64,000 nt of DNA from Cytauxzoon felis (lineage: Eukaryota; Apicomplexa; Aconoidasida; Piroplasmida; Theileriidae), in assembly GCA_020283715.1 (NCBI GenBank), contig JAIQCW010000062.1:46671-110670 (forward strand), written 5' to 3'. Shown here piece after piece: positions 22,135 through 34,900 of this stretch. The first letter of the stretch is position 1; every line of letters begins with the position of its first letter. The translations under genes and the position numbers were made by a program. Under the pieces are notes generated by a model. The model saw only the letters and a list, made by a program, of their open reading frames with translations. It ran no database searches and was not told where the DNA came from.

Positions 22135-25057
22135 TTAAAATGCATTCACTAATTCTCTAGGTATCTTAAAACAATATACACCCTCATCCGATGTAAATGA
22201 TATTATATCCTCATGATTTATTATCGTATACGGCCAACCTATATATATTTTTATATATAACCGATGTATTGGACTCCACATGAGGTTACATTCCTGCCGT
22301 TAGCTTCTCCACATGAGGTCGTCCTGCCGTCAGCTTCTCTATTTACTTCCCCTTCCAGCTCCCGTAGATCGCTTCCAGGTATTCCACTTCCACTTGAGGT
22401 CTTATACCCTTCACCTCTATCATCGCCACGATCTCCGGGAGTGGCATTACCGTTTACGGGGAGGTAAATAGAAGAGGGCTCCACGCCGAGTGGAACAGTG
22501 GTTGTAACCTCAGGTGGAGAGTTGACGATAGGACGACATACGGTGACAATAATTGGTCATCATGGTGCTTTTGTATTGATTGATATGTTAATACTTACCG
22601 AGTTCAAATGTAGCCGGCGATAGTGAGATTTTATAAAATGTTTCTAATGTTTGTGAATTTAGAAATAATGCATGGGAACTTTTCGTCATTACAATTAAAA
22701 AATCCGAATACCCACAACATAAATTTACAATATCTACATTCATACTCCTCGTTAATACCTATTATAATAATATTAAGTAAATGTATTTTAATCCATCAAT
22801 ACGTTTCACTTAACTACAACCTTGTCCGCCACTTGCCGTGGAGGCTCTTCTATTTACCTCCCCCTCCGCTTCCCTGAGATCAGCTGCGGGTTCTCCACTT
22901 GAGGTCCAATCACTAACCTCTAACCGCCACGATCTCCGGGAGTGGCATCACCCTTTAGGGATAGGTAATTAGAAGAGGCCTCCACGGCGAGTGGACGAGG
23001 TGAAGGCAATTATTGGACCTCGAGTGGAGTGGATAGTAATGTTGGATATAAACTTACGGGTAGATTTGATTCATAAATTTTATAAATGTTAATATTGACA
23101 AGATCAGATACAACAACAAGTTTATCAGAGCCCTATTATTAAATAATTCAAATTTATAATCAAACATACCCAAAATTTACCATGAGTTACAAGCCTAACA
23201 CTCTTTGGCATCGTCACTGTAAAAATCAACCTATAAATTTATAATATTATATCAACAATTAAACATAAATCCATTAACACCACTAAATGGAGCTCTCCAC
23301 CTGAGGTCTTTCCACTCGCCGTGGGGGCCTTCTCTATTTAACTCCCCCTCCGCTTCCCTGAGATCAGCTACGGGTTCCACCTGAGGTCTAGTACTCATCA
23401 CTCCACCTTGTACCAGATACGAATCATGGGGTTTATTATCATTATGAGGTTTTTTATCCCTACATTCCCCCACTGCCCCATATTTTCCACTTGAGGTTAC
23501 ATTCCCTACCTTCCTACTATCTTCTTCTTTACCTTCCATTTTTTCGTCTTGCAGACAGCTTCCTTTATTTACCTTACCCTCCGCTTCCCTGAGATCAGCT
23601 ACGGGTTTATCGCCATGATCTCCGGGAGTGGCTCTACTCTTTAGAGAGAGGTAATTAGAAGAGGCTTCCACGGCGAGTGGAAGAGGTGAAGGCAATGATT
23701 GGACCTCGAGTGGAGTGGAAGGAGAGTAGGATTGGTCCTCAGATGTAGAAGCATCGATGGCAGGATGGACATCGTATGGATATGAAACATACTTATTTTG
23801 TAGTGTATGATTATCGAGTAGGAATATGAAGATGGTATATGTTTTATGATTGAGATGATAGCAAACGATCATTGTTCCATTAAAATCGAGTAGATTTGAT
23901 GGATAGAGTCTAGAGAATGTAACAGATTGTTTATTATAGACAGGATCTACAATTGATGAACCTCTAATTGATTCAATAAGTATTTTATAATCAGCAAATA
24001 AGACTTGTTTATATTCTGAACTTCTAGATATTAGTAATCTGTATTCTTCTTCAATTTTATATTCATCAATATTAAAAGTACAAAATGAACTTGTACCAAT
24101 CATACAGTATAGTAATCTTTTAAATATAAAAACAGCATATATAGGTTCATCTGAAAATGATGCAAATACTGTATAACGTCCAGGCAATATCTCATGCAAT
24201 TTAGGACCAATTTTTGTACGCTTATTATGACGAAAATATCTCAATAATCTACCACAAAATGATAAATCCTCATCCTCATCATCAACAAATATATCCAATA
24301 CAGTATCTTTCATACCCATATTCGCCACTACTTCACCACTCGACATTCCACCTGAGGTTGTCTTGCAGACAGCTCCTTTATTTACTTCCCCCTCCGCTTC
24401 CCGTAGATCAGCTGCGGGTTCCACTCGAGGTTCAATCATTACCTTCTCTTCCACTAGGCGTGGTGCCTCTTCTTTTATTTCTCCCTTCGCTTCCCTGAGA
24501 TCAGCTACGGGATTATCGCCACGATCTCCGGGAGTGGCATTACCGTCTACGGGGAGTGAATTGGAAGAGCTGACGGCAGGACTGACCTCAGGTGGAGAGC
24601 TGTCTGTAAGACCAACTTCAGGTGGACAATGTTGAGATGTTGAGGGACTTTTGGTGGTGGTTTCTTTGACATTGACTACAGGTTTTAATTCAGTTCGAGT
24701 ATGGTTGATTGTTGTAGTTCCTGAACTTCTATCAGTGTTAGATTCACCAGATATAGATGATTTTTCATGTATTGTAGTAAGTTTATACGATTTATCCGAT
24801 GAAATTAGATCATTTTTATCTAACTTATTATTATATTTCGATTTATCATCCAATATCAGTGTTAAAGTTGGACATTCGAACAAATATGCCGATACCCTAC
24901 CAAGAGCTGTACCAACTACTATACCATCAGCTCCTATCCAATGCGATAATACAGGATCACCCATTTGTGATTCCAATACCCTATATATTGGAATAGGAGA
25001 TCTAGATAGTAGTTCCACAGCCCTGGATATCTCTACTCTATATACACCCTCATCCAT
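22135..25057 (-). CDS. Conserved hypothetical protein, beta-rich (possible propeller), 5 exons
   Basis: Exons in transcript order: 25057-23257, 23216-23170, 23132-23058, 22758-22599, 22238-22135, joining in phase to 728 aa. Alternating short hydrophobic strands with polar turns (DKLVVVSDLVNINIYKIYE; YSDFLIVMTKSSHALFLNS; DIISFTSDEGVYCF) resemble WD40-like propeller blades, but no WD motif is clear and I do not recognise the family. Exon 1 carries PME segments at about residues 144-237 and 445-590, so roughly a quarter of the protein is element-derived. It also holds a short in-frame G-run module (coding DKKPHNDNKPHD). Divergent from calcineurin A. The long introns 3 and 4 contain PMEs. Confidence 0.65.
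22275..22537 (-). repeat. PME in intron 4 of the beta-rich gene
   Basis: Host-sense. Doubled left end (two CCACATGAGGT units), L11-variable AGC/GCT, L11-fixed, TT hairpin CCGT/ACGG, border in the CCACGCCGAGTGG form, right end ACCTCAGGTGG. Confidence 0.85.
22824..23029 (-). repeat. PME in intron 3 of the beta-rich gene
   Basis: Host-sense. Border hairpins at both ends, L11-variable GCT/AGC, L11-fixed, TT hairpin allele CCCT/AGGG. Confidence 0.85.
23294..23722 (-). repeat. PME pair plus G-run module in exon 1 of the beta-rich gene
   Basis: A half-PME (23294-23381; border and L11-variable GCT/AGC), then a 60-bp G-run module (23424-23485), then a full PME (23488-23722) with TGC GTCT/AGAC, L11-variable GCT/AGC, L11-fixed and TT CTCT/AGAG. 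All in one open frame. Confidence 0.8.
24346..24626 (-). repeat. PME in exon 1 of the beta-rich gene
   Basis: Two L11-variable modules (loops TCCCGTAGATC and TCCCTGAGATC, both GCT/AGC) separated by a border hairpin, then L11-fixed and TT hairpin CCGT-CT-ACGG, where the loop rather than the arms has changed. Ends with ACTTCAGGTGG. Confidence 0.85.
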
Positions 25058-25685
25058 TATTAATACAAAATAAAATTATATTTAATATGACATTATTAAA
25101 AATTTATACATTATAAACATATATATATGAAACAGCAAATATGTTTTTGCATCTCCTTTATCCTGTTAGACATAGATACGCTACTGTACTTTTTTCCACA
25201 AAGGCTCAAAATTCACAAATTAAAAACGTTACAGAAACAAATATATTAATTTACAATCATATATTAATAAAATTTTAAAAAAATCTATGAATTTCTATAT
25301 AGAAGGATCTAGGTACTAAAATTACATCCGATCCACCATAAAACGACTACCCACTTATAGACCCATATATATGAAGGAAATTAGAAGATATCATGTATAC
25401 ATTTGAGTCTAGTACCAAAAACTATACCTAAGTCATTCTAATTTACACTTCAACCGCTATACTCCTTCATTCATTTGAAAACTATTAAACGGATCTAGAA
25501 CCAACTTCCAGACTTCAATATTACATAATTTGCTTTTTATTAAGCGTATTTTGGCGTTTGCTTATGATAGAGTTAGAGCTGGAGAGTTTATTTTACAGAT
25601 GGGGGACTGTATATTGTTCTGGGATTCCTGAGTACTTTTAGTTAATTTAGCACATAAATGACTTATAAATATTATATTATATTAA
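25058..25685. other. Divergent intergenic region, no gene seen
   Basis: Between the starts of the beta-rich gene (-) and calcineurin A (+). AT-rich with several A/T runs; no exon-like frame, RNA gene or PME. Probably carries both promoters. Confidence 0.5.
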
Positions 25686-27662
25686 ATGACTGTTAAATCT
25701 GATCGTATAGTTGATTATGTAGACGAACCTCCATCAAATGTACGTTTATTCACTTAGATTAATCACTGATTACAATAGCTATTGAATGATGCGGATTTAT
25801 ACCCATCTGGTATCAAATCTCCTCCAGCATGGAATGTATTAAAGGAACATTTACGTTTACAAGGTCGTGTGGAGAAATCTACGGTTATAGGCTTAATAAA
25901 GAGAGCTAGTACAATATTTAGTAATGAGCCAAATGTGTTAATGTTAGATGATCCAATTAATATAATTGGTGATATTCATGGTCAATTTTATGATTTATTA
26001 AATATAATTAAGTTAATTGGATGTCCTTCTGAGAATAAGTATTTATTTTTAGGTGATTATTTAGATCGTGGTAGTTTTAGTGTAGAGGTATTATTATTAT
26101 TATATTCATTGAAAATTAATTATCCTGATACATTTTTAATGTTAAGAGGTAATCATGAATGTAGACAGATGACAACATTTTTTAATTTTAAGAAGGAATG
26201 TATAGTAAAATATGATTTAGATGTTTATGATGAATTTATTTTATCATTTGAAAATTTACCTATTGCTGCTGTTATAAATAAACGTTATTTTGCTTTACAT
26301 GGTGGTATATCACCTGAATTATCATATATTGAACATATAAATTTTATTAATAGAAAAATTGAACCACCAATACAAGGTATTTTATGTGATTTATTATGGG
26401 CTGATCCATATAATAATACTAATCATAAACCAGAAATTAATAGACAAGAATCTAATGTTCATTTTTATCAACGTACATCACCACATACTCCAGACCAATC
26501 ACATTTACACAAAACACAATCCAACTCTTTTACCACTCCACTCGAGGTCCAATCCACATCTTCTTCTCCTGCAGAGAGCTCTTCTAATTACCTCCCCGTA
26601 AACGGTAATGCCACTCCCGGAGATCGTGGCGATGATAGAGGTGAAGAGTATAAGACCTCAAGTGGAAGTGGAAAACCCGAGAACGATCTACGGGAGTTTG
26701 AGGGGGAACTAAATAGGAAGGCCTCCACGGCTAGTGGAAAGACCTCAAGTGGAGAAGCTGACGGCAGGACCTACGGTGGCGGCGAGTGGAAAAGTGAAGA
26801 CATTGATATATCACGTGTATATGATAATCATATTGATAATGATAATTCTTCTTGTATAGAGACATGTGGTGGTTGTATAACTAGTACTACAATAGGTAAT
26901 GGTATGAATATGTTATTTAATAATGGATTATCTAGTAATAAATTTTTACCTAATAGATTACGTGGTTGTAGTTGGACATATGGATATGATGTTGTAGATG
27001 AATTTTTAATAAAAAATAAATTATTATGTATAATAAGAGGACATGAAGCACAATTAGATGGTTATAAAATGCAATTTTATGATTTAAAGACAAAATTTCC
27101 AAAAGTTATAACTATATTTTCTGCACCAAATTATTGTGATGTATATAATAATAAAGGTGCTATATTAAAAATATTTAATAATACATTAAATATACAACAA
27201 TTTCATAGTGTTAAACATCCATATTATTTACCAAATTTTATGGATATATTTACATGGAGTATACCATTTATATCAGAAAAAATATTAGAAATATTAAATT
27301 TATTATTAGGTGATAATAAACAAATTACATCTATTAATAATATTAAATTACCTAATCATATTGAAAAATTAATTAAAAATACAAATAAATCTTATACAAT
27401 TCCTATTTCTAGATCTGATACTATTAGAAAAAAAGTTAAAATGATTGGAATGTTTATGAATACTTATAAAAATATTAGAATTAAAAATGAATTAATACTT
27501 AAACTTAATAATTGTACACCAGCACCAAAAATACCATTCGAAGATATCATATTACAAAATCAACAACATTTTACAAATGAAGAAAAATTCAATTCATCTC
27601 TATCCATCGATTCCATCAATGAAAGACGACCCAATACACCTCTCAATACTAATCAAATTTAA
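25686..27662 (+). CDS. Calcineurin A catalytic subunit (PP2B) with an in-frame PME in the catalytic domain
   Basis: Ca2+/calmodulin-activated Ser/Thr phosphatase. Exons 25686-25739 and 25779-27662 give 645 aa. Metal and catalytic motifs are GDIHGQ (near residue 82), GDYLDRG (110) and RGNHE (141). Further motifs are HGGISPEL, RGHEAQLDGYKM and FSAPNYCDVYNN. LPNFMDIFTWSIPF begins the calcineurin B-binding helix, followed by a basic amphipathic calmodulin-binding segment (KKVKMIGMFMNTYKNIR). INERRPN near the end resembles the autoinhibitory INERMP motif. Between LLWADP (about 225) and RGCSWTYGYD (about 411) family members usually have a few tens of residues; here there are about 185, of which ~271-356 are PME-derived and the rest low complexity. 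The fold may bulge there, since all metal ligands are preserved. Divergent from the beta-rich gene. Confidence 0.92.
26536..26790 (+). repeat. PME in calcineurin A catalytic exon
   Basis: Exonic, host-sense. TGC module in the CTGCAGAGAGC form, TT hairpin CCGT/ACGG, L11-fixed, L11-variable AAC/GTT (loop GATCTACGGGA), border hairpin, GCTGACGGCAGGAC, second border. Multiple of three, open throughout. Confidence 0.85.
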
Positions 27663-27708
27663 TATTATTTACTCTAATTTTAATATCAATAACATCATTA
27701 TACTCGCA

Positions 27709-28168
27709 TCCACCTGAGGTCCAATCCACCTATCTTTCCACTCGCCGTGGAGGCTTCATCTATTTACTTCCCCTTCCAGCTCCCATAGATCGCTTCCAGG
27801 TTCTCCACTTGAGGTTATATTCTAATTTCGTTGAGATAAGACTAAAGTGACGAAGTTCATGTTTGTTCAGATATCTCAATGAATATAAAATGGAATGAAG
27901 TGAGGTTTAGTAAACTCAATACAATCAACAAAAACCTTTTAAATGAAGTATTGACATTTATAATACATTCAATAGCCATTACACAAATTTCACGAGTTTC
28001 CCCAGAAATTAAGGATTTCCTTCAAATTTTAGAGGTAAAAATGAAGTTGTGAAATTAGTGATTGGACCTCAAGTGGACTACCCGCAGCTGATCTCAGGGA
28101 AGCGGAGGGGGAAGTAAATAGAAGGGCTGTCTGCAAGACGAAGAGAGGTGGATTGGACCTCAGGTGGA
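27709..28168. repeat. Long PME with reversed AT-rich core, between calcineurin A and BCD1
   Basis: Occupies nearly the whole gap between two convergent 3' ends. Left half border plus L11-variable AGC/GCT; right half GCT/AGC and TGC GTCT/AGAC. The core (27821-28060) is the reverse complement of the cores at 14837 and 18128. Confidence 0.8.
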
Positions 28169-28201
28169 ACAATAATCGGATATACATTGGTTGGTTAATC
28201 T

Positions 28202-30707
28202 TTAGATTGTATTTCTATCAACATACATGTTAAAATTATTGATTTCATGATTGAGAATGACGATGAATTGTGGGAACTATTTGATATTTTTTATTGATTT
28301 TGTATTAAACATACATCTAATACTCTTGTATTTTTCAAATTTTCACGTATTGATTTATTTACATCACATTTATAATATTCATATTTATTTGATGGGGTTG
28401 ATATATTCCTTATCAATATTATACATTCACCTATAATATAATTATGGGGTTAGAATGGGGTTTTTTAAATTATTAAAGTATTGGTATAGATTTACATACT
28501 TTTATTATTTATATAATTTAATAAGTGTATTTTATTATCTTTATTTAATTTGAATTTATCTAATACTTTATATAATGCTTTCAATAAATTAATTTCTTCA
28601 CATATCCTAAAATGGGGTTTTTTAACTTTTAATAATTTTTTTACCTTTTTTCATGATAAATTATATTACAATTATAAAATAACCATTCAATTGTCCAATA
28701 TATCCATTTCTTCCTTATGTTTGTCATGTTTAATTTGTTACGTTTCATTATTACAGGTGATATCAACAAATCTATACCACGATTCACACAAAATCTCTTC
28801 AATAATTTCACCTTAACCCTGTAATAATCACATGTACATAATAAAAGGAATAAGGTAGTCAGATGTTGTGTCAACTTGAAGTTATATTACCATCATATAG
28901 TACAGCCCCTCCTTCGTCTTGCAGACAGCTCTTCCACCTGAGGTTACAACCTCGCGTTCTCCTGCCGTCAGCTCTTCTATTTATATCCCCTCGGATTCCC
29001 GTAGATCATCCTCGGTATCATGTATACTCGGAGGAACAAAAATGTTTAGTAATATCATCGTTGAAGGTTGAAGTGTTGAAATTAATTCTACCAGATGTTC
29101 TACCATCCTCTAAAAAAAGGTTTATTCTCAGTTAATGCGTTCTTATTATATAGTGCATCAAATGGTTGTAGATTCGTGTAAGATATTTTGGCTATGAATG
29201 CAGCCTTTTTAGTACCATCAGAATCATTAGCATCATTAGGAGTTTGACTATTTGTAGTATTTCTGGTTGTAACTTGGGAATCCTCTTGTATTTGCGCGCC
29301 TGCACCAGAGAATCCTATGGATTCCATTAGTTCAGGACCAATCATCAAAACATATAAATTCTTTAAAAGTACCCTGTCTATAAAATATTGCATCGAGCTT
29401 AGATGTAACTGTAGTCTTATTAACACCTGTTATTTCACTAAGAGCTGTTGGTACATCTATTGAACTTAATTCTGTAGCTTCTCTCCACTTTGTACCCCTA
29501 TGATACCATTTGTTGCCATTATCATAACATAAAATCGGAGGTTTACTGCGAGTAGTATCACTCTTCTCATAAAATACCCAGAAATTATGACATTTGAGAT
29601 AGGAGTACCAGAAATAATACCCAGAATCTCTTTTCCATTATGACTAATCTTCTCAATAGAGATAGATGTACCGGCGTGCTTATATCCAATGTATCCAGTA
29701 ATACCAGGATCTGGAGGCCATATAGTAATCTGATTTCCAGTAATAGTAGCTGTATATGTACCACCAGTCGTCTTATCCAATTGTATTTCCACCCTAATAC
29801 TAAGTTCACTATTAATTACCGTATTAACATCTTCTGCAGCATTGACATTACCGTCATATTTCTTCCAGTTATTATTGGTCTTATCAATATAATAAATATA
29901 ATATTTTTTCTCCTTCTTTAACTTCAATACATGATTACTCGCATTTGTATAATGATATAATTCTGCAACATCAGTTTTCTCGTTTGTAATAGCTGTACTT
30001 AGACCTTTACTTCCGGGGTCGTTAACTGTTATATCAAATGTTCCACTCTTGGGTGTATATGTTTTTTTAGTCCAACCGGCAGAAGGATTACCAGGATCAG
30101 GCTCACTCTCGGTACAATTCTCATCTTTAGTAATACTTAGTGTGCCAGTACTCTGAACTTCTATTGTAAGTTTCCCCGTACCTCCACCACCTCCAACCAT
30201 TTGCATCACTTGATCCAAAGTCCATAATGCGCCGATTAACTATGTACTTCTTTAATCAACACAATTTACAAATATCCAATTTAAAATAGTTCATACCGGA
30301 GATCGATATATGGGAGTCGAGAGTAAATAAGGAAGCCTCCACAGCAAGTGGGAATTGAGGTTGTATCAATATTAGGTGATAATAGTATAGATACTAATCC
30401 ATTCGCTGTAAACTTACTTATTTTGTGACGATGCGATATTATCGATTATGGGCTTAACAAAGGCCCTAGTGGTAGATTCCATAGTTTTTGCGATTTTATC
30501 TAAAACTTTACAGTCATTTTTAAGTGTATTTATGCTGAGATCATTTTTATTTACATTTTCAACATCGACTTTTTTAGTTGTGATACAATTAAATTTTAGT
30601 GAATGTTCCTTTACACATTTCAATGAACATGTCAAATTTAAACATTTTGGACATTTATATTTTGGTGGATTCGTACATATAACACATATTCCCTCATTAA
30701 TACTCAT
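28202..30707 (-). CDS. BCD1: Box C/D snoRNP assembly factor BCD1 (zf-HIT), Tpr-like relic inside intron 1
   Basis: Nuclear factor for box C/D snoRNP biogenesis (BCD1/ZNHIT6). Exons in transcript order 30707-30418, 28818-28645, 28606-28500, 28430-28315, 28276-28202 join in phase to 253 aa. The N-terminus is a zf-HIT finger with spacing CVIC..CPKC..CSLKC..H..C (residues 8-41). The second exon matches the central BCD1 region (RFCVNRGIDLLISP, then KWIYWTIEWLF), and the last exons end in a beta strand (FPQFIVILNH). Intron 1 is 1599 nt, whereas the others are 38-69 nt, because it contains a same-strand Tpr-like relic and flanking half-PMEs. The final exon stops 35 bp from the long PME. Confidence 0.85.
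28914..29034 (-). repeat. Half-PME inside BCD1 intron 1
   Basis: TGC hairpin GTCT/AGAC, two end units, and L11-variable with the allele GGAT/ATCC (28993-29011). Inverted partner at 30294-30360 with the Tpr-like relic between. Confidence 0.8.
29035..30262 (-). pseudogene. Tpr/FAINT-like relic nested in BCD1 intron 1
   Basis: The readable part begins at the fifth membrane segment (ALWTLDQVMQM), so the N-terminal membrane block is missing. Two beta-rich polar domains follow (around KKYYIYYIDKTNNNWKKYDG and GYIGYKHAGTSISIEK). A frame change near 29590 and a stop near 29340 precede a short piece of the C-terminal block (MESIGFSGAGAQ). The relic ends in NALTENKPFF.., a sequence also found at the end of the relic at 62980. 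Same strand as the host gene. Confidence 0.6.
30294..30360 (+). repeat. Decayed half-PME at the 5' side of the nested relic
   Basis: Degenerate L11-variable (GATATATGGGA loop) followed by GTAAATAAGGAAG and a border-like CCTCCACAGCAAGTGG. Recognisable but worn; lies about 57 bp from the BCD1 exon 1 donor. Confidence 0.6.
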
Positions 30708-30742
30708 TACGTACGAAGCACTTGACGAAGATTATATTAAGA

Positions 30743-31403
30743 ATGTCTAATGGTACATATTGTAGGTGTATAAAATTAATTTTTACAGCAATTAATTAAC
30801 AATTTATATAAAATGAATTGTAAAAACTAGCCCAATTTTTTTCTAAAGAAGAAAAATCTTCAAGTTATATTCTTTACAACCGCCCTATCTGCGGAACCAA
30901 TTATTCTGCTAAACGTAAGAGATTGAAATCACTAAACGCAATGACTATTAGAAGAGGTGATATAAATAATATAAAATACTGGGAGTATCGTTTAAAATCA
31001 GCGAATGCATTTCCTAAATTAAGTGAAATACACAGTAATAAATACTATGATCATAAATATGAATACAAGTTAGTAGTTGGACCATAATCGCATATACTTT
31101 CCTAATTTAGACACGTAATATTAACTAAAGAGGTAGATTTTGTACTAATTTTTTAAATGTATTCTTATAATTATATTAATAAGCAATTTAAATTTTATAA
31201 AAATGAGATTTCCAAAGGGTTTATAACAGAACCATTTATGAGATGTGTACTTAAAGTTAAACAATCTATTGGATGGGAACATTATTACATATACCCGTAT
31301 GAAATATAATAAAACATAAATCATTATAATCCTTAGACCGAATCCACAAATATTATGTCTAAGAAGGTTACGTTATGGTAAACTATATCAAGAATCGTCG
31401 TAA
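30743..31403 (+). CDS. Hypothetical protein, about 149 aa, multi-exon
   Basis: Four well-phased exons: 30831-31068, 31111-31132, 31184-31296, 31337-31403. A 10-nt first exon (30743-30752, ATG plus two codons) is the only start I can connect in frame, and it is weak: the donor is GTACAT and the start lies only 35 bp from the divergent BCD1 ATG. The protein is small and basic (SAKRKRLKSL; LCLRRLRYGKLYQ), as in organellar ribosomal proteins, but I cannot name it. None of the frames exceeded 60 codons, so it is easily missed. Confidence 0.5.
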
Positions 31404-31979
31404 GATGAAGCAAACAGAAGAAGAATCTACGTTAATGTACAGAAGATTGTAGTACTCCGTTGTATGAAAGTCGGATCAGCCACTAAGATCATTTACGAAG
31501 TTCTTTAATCATAATTTAAGAGGATAAGATTTTAATTATCGTAATTAAGTACAACTTATATATATATAGATATTAAATATCAAAATTTATAATATTTAAT
31601 TATTCCAATAGCACCATAATTATATGGTAGATTATATTGTAACATGAATTGTCTAATGTTAACTTTAATTAATATTATTATTCTATTTAAATTATGCATG
31701 TAATTGATGAATATTACTATAATTACCATTAGTTATAAGTACTAATTGAAATTAGACACAATTCACTGATGTCTATTATTTCATTAAATAATGGGAGGGT
31801 GATAATTTGGAGTAGAGATGGAAAATAGAGTGCATATCAGAAATGAGTAGTCTAGATTGTGGATCTGCTCATTCTGAATACATAATAAAGAGTACACCCG
31901 AAGTATATCATAAACACGTAGCTGAAGATTCTAAAGCCGGCGGTGGAATCACTGAGGATGAAGATGATGATATTGTAAG
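31404..31979. other. AT-rich intergenic region with Tpr-like leader
   Basis: No PME and no exon is recognised in 31404-31790. The family leader (GGAGGGTGATAATTTGGAG) lies at 31793-31811. An open frame from 31843 encodes an acidic tract (EDSKAGGGITEDEDDD) that ends at 32025, overlapping the next gene in another frame. It may be the true N-terminus, broken by a frame change. Confidence 0.45.
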
Positions 31980-34900
31980 ATGGGTAGTCATGATACACCT
32001 CTATGTCAGATATCAATGTTCCTAGCCGGTTTTATATTCTTCACACCTCATCGTATCGCAATTACATGTGCTAATCACGTAGTAAAGAGATTCCATTTAC
32101 CCTTGGGTACTGTTGCTATGTTTGTATATCGAATACATAATTTAATGGAGTTAGGTAGTTTTGCCGGTACTGTCATAAATACGGTAATAACGTTATCTTC
32201 AACTAATATGAGTGAGAAGAATAAAACAATGTTAAAGAATTGTGTATCGGGTATATCTATTTGGTTAATGTTTCTTTGGTCCATTATCACATATATTTCA
32301 TTCATGGCTGGTGGTGAATATGGATATTTTGGTGAATTTTTTTGGAATATTGTAATGCTTGTTTTTATATATGGTGTATATTCAAATTCTTCCATGGGTA
32401 TTGAGGGATTGAACGCTCCATTTTATATTGTTGGCCTCCCATTATTTGGATTATTCACTTTTGTGTTCCATAAATTATATAAATATTTATATTATATTTA
32501 TTTCTGGGATGAATATGATTATGTCCTTGTTCTCTACCAAATATGGATCATGATTATTCTATCATTTGCAACATCCATTCTGTGGACTGTGGCTAGGGTG
32601 ATGGATAAATCAGATTCTCAAGGTTGTGGAGGAGGAGGAATTGAAATTGATGCAAGCGTTACACCTACTCAAACTACATCTGGGAGTGAAGCTGTATATG
32701 GATCTGGAGCCAATCAAATTAAAGTTGAAAAGAAGGAGAACACTAGCGATGGAGTACCACAAGATTATGTTAGATATAAGCATCAACGTAATGATGGTTC
32801 TAACTTTGCCTTGTCTTTAGTTAAAGATAACGATCAATTATTGAGTGGAATTAATCCAACTACAGATGTTCAAGCAGTTTATGTATATTATGAGAAAACT
32901 AACGATGAACATCGACAATTTCCTCTAATAGTTTGTGTTAAGATGAGTAGTACCCAAAAATATTATACGAGAGGTCAGACGTGGACGAGTAATAATACCG
33001 AACTTAATAAAGTAGATCCAGAAGATTCACAAGCTGGTAAATCAGGTGGTCAACTCGCAAATAAACTTAATGATCTCAAAGTTAAATATGAAATTGATAT
33101 TAAACAGACTAGTGGTAGATACAAAGGAAGTGCTCAGCCATCTGACAAAGATATTAATGTTACTCCAACTCCTGGCAATGGTAATACAGTACCAGAAGGC
33201 TACATTAGATACGAACATAAAATTAATGGAGGTACTCCATTCAAATTGGGTCTTGTTAAATATAATGATCAGGAATTAAAGGGTATAGTAGGAGATTCTG
33301 GAACTGCAGATGTTACAGCAGTCTATGTATATTATAAAGAGAGTGATTCAAGTTTCGAATTCCCACTAATCGTTTGTGTTAAAAAACAAGGTGCCAATGG
33401 TCAGACATATTATAAGAGAGGGAATACTTGGGATGTAGAACCTTCCCTTAATAGCGTAAATCCAGAACAGAACACTGCTGCTAATGAACTTAGAGGCCCA
33501 CTTGAGGAACTCAAAGATAAATGTGAAATTAAACTCGAAAAGGATAATTCTAGCGGTGGTGGTAAATACACAGCGCGTCCTACTGATACTGATCAAAATA
33601 TTACTGTTTCACCGGTAAACCCTGATGCTGCTCAAACATATAAAGGTTTTAAACACAGTCTTGGTGCAACTAATAAAGAGATCAATCGAATGACTATACA
33701 TGGACAGATAGTAGATATTACGGAATTACAGAGAGGTGGAACTATTAATAACAAACAATTTGTATTTGTATATTTTACAAAGGATGACGCGGATAAAGAT
33801 CGTCAAAAACCACTGTTGATATGTTTGGCTGAAAGTGAAACCGCTAATTCTAGTAATATATGGTATAAACGTAAAAAGGACAATACATGGGCGAATGCAA
33901 ATGAAGATCAAAGTTATGATAGTATAGATCCAGGAGGCTCTAATAATCAAATTGGTTCTGCTCTTAAAGGAAAACTCGATGATATTAGTACTCAACTTGG
34001 TTCTGGTGATACAGGTTATAAAAAACCAGATTATGTTTTAAAATTAGATTATGTCGCCAAAGACACTACGAATGGTATTACATATGTGACAGGTGATGAT
34101 CCTACTTTTTCTAAAAGAGTAATTACTGTTGAGAAGCTGGAGAATGATGCCAGTAAGAAAGTACCACCTAATTATGTAAGATATAAGCATTCACCTAAGG
34201 ATCAAAGTGGTGCCACATTCAAATTAGGTTCTGTTAGGTATAATGATATTCCATTGACTTTCAATCCACCTATTGATTTAACTGAAAATGTTCAAGCAGT
34301 TTACGTATATTATGAGAAAACTCATGATACTAAGCATGAATTCCCATTGATTGTTTGTGTTAAGGAGAATGATACTAAACGCAAATATTATAAACGAGGG
34401 AATCAGTGGAAAGATATTACATCCGAAATAGGAAAAGGTCCTGACGAACAAGGAGTTGCTGATGAACTTGAACCTAAACTTAGTGAGTACATCCAACAAT
34501 ACGAAGTTAAACTTGAATTGGGCAATACACCTCCAACATACAAAGCACGTCCTGATAATCCCGATACAATCACTGTTTCAACTGTACCTGCAAGTGGTGT
34601 TTATAAAGGTTTTAGACATCCTATTCCTGCAAATAAAACTATAAATTACATTTCAATATACAATCAACCGATAAATGGTATTACTGATGTACAAAATGGT
34701 GTTGGATTTCAAGTAACCACAGCTAATGGAGGTTTGTTCGTATATTATGTTGATATAAAGAAACCTTTGTTGATATGTTTATCTAAGGAAGGTATTGCAG
34801 GTGATAGTGATAAGAATACATGGTATAAACGTACTGGAACACCAAATGATTATAGATGGATCAATTCAAGTGGCCTTGAAAATGATGATCCAAACCAAAT

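Noticed and set aside
24363..24635. Plus-strand open frames across exonic PMEs (also 10291-10563, 37627-37857, 39805-40017, 55719-56054)
   Set aside because: They are shadows of the element's inverted modules. The real genes are on the opposite strand and show conserved domains on either side.
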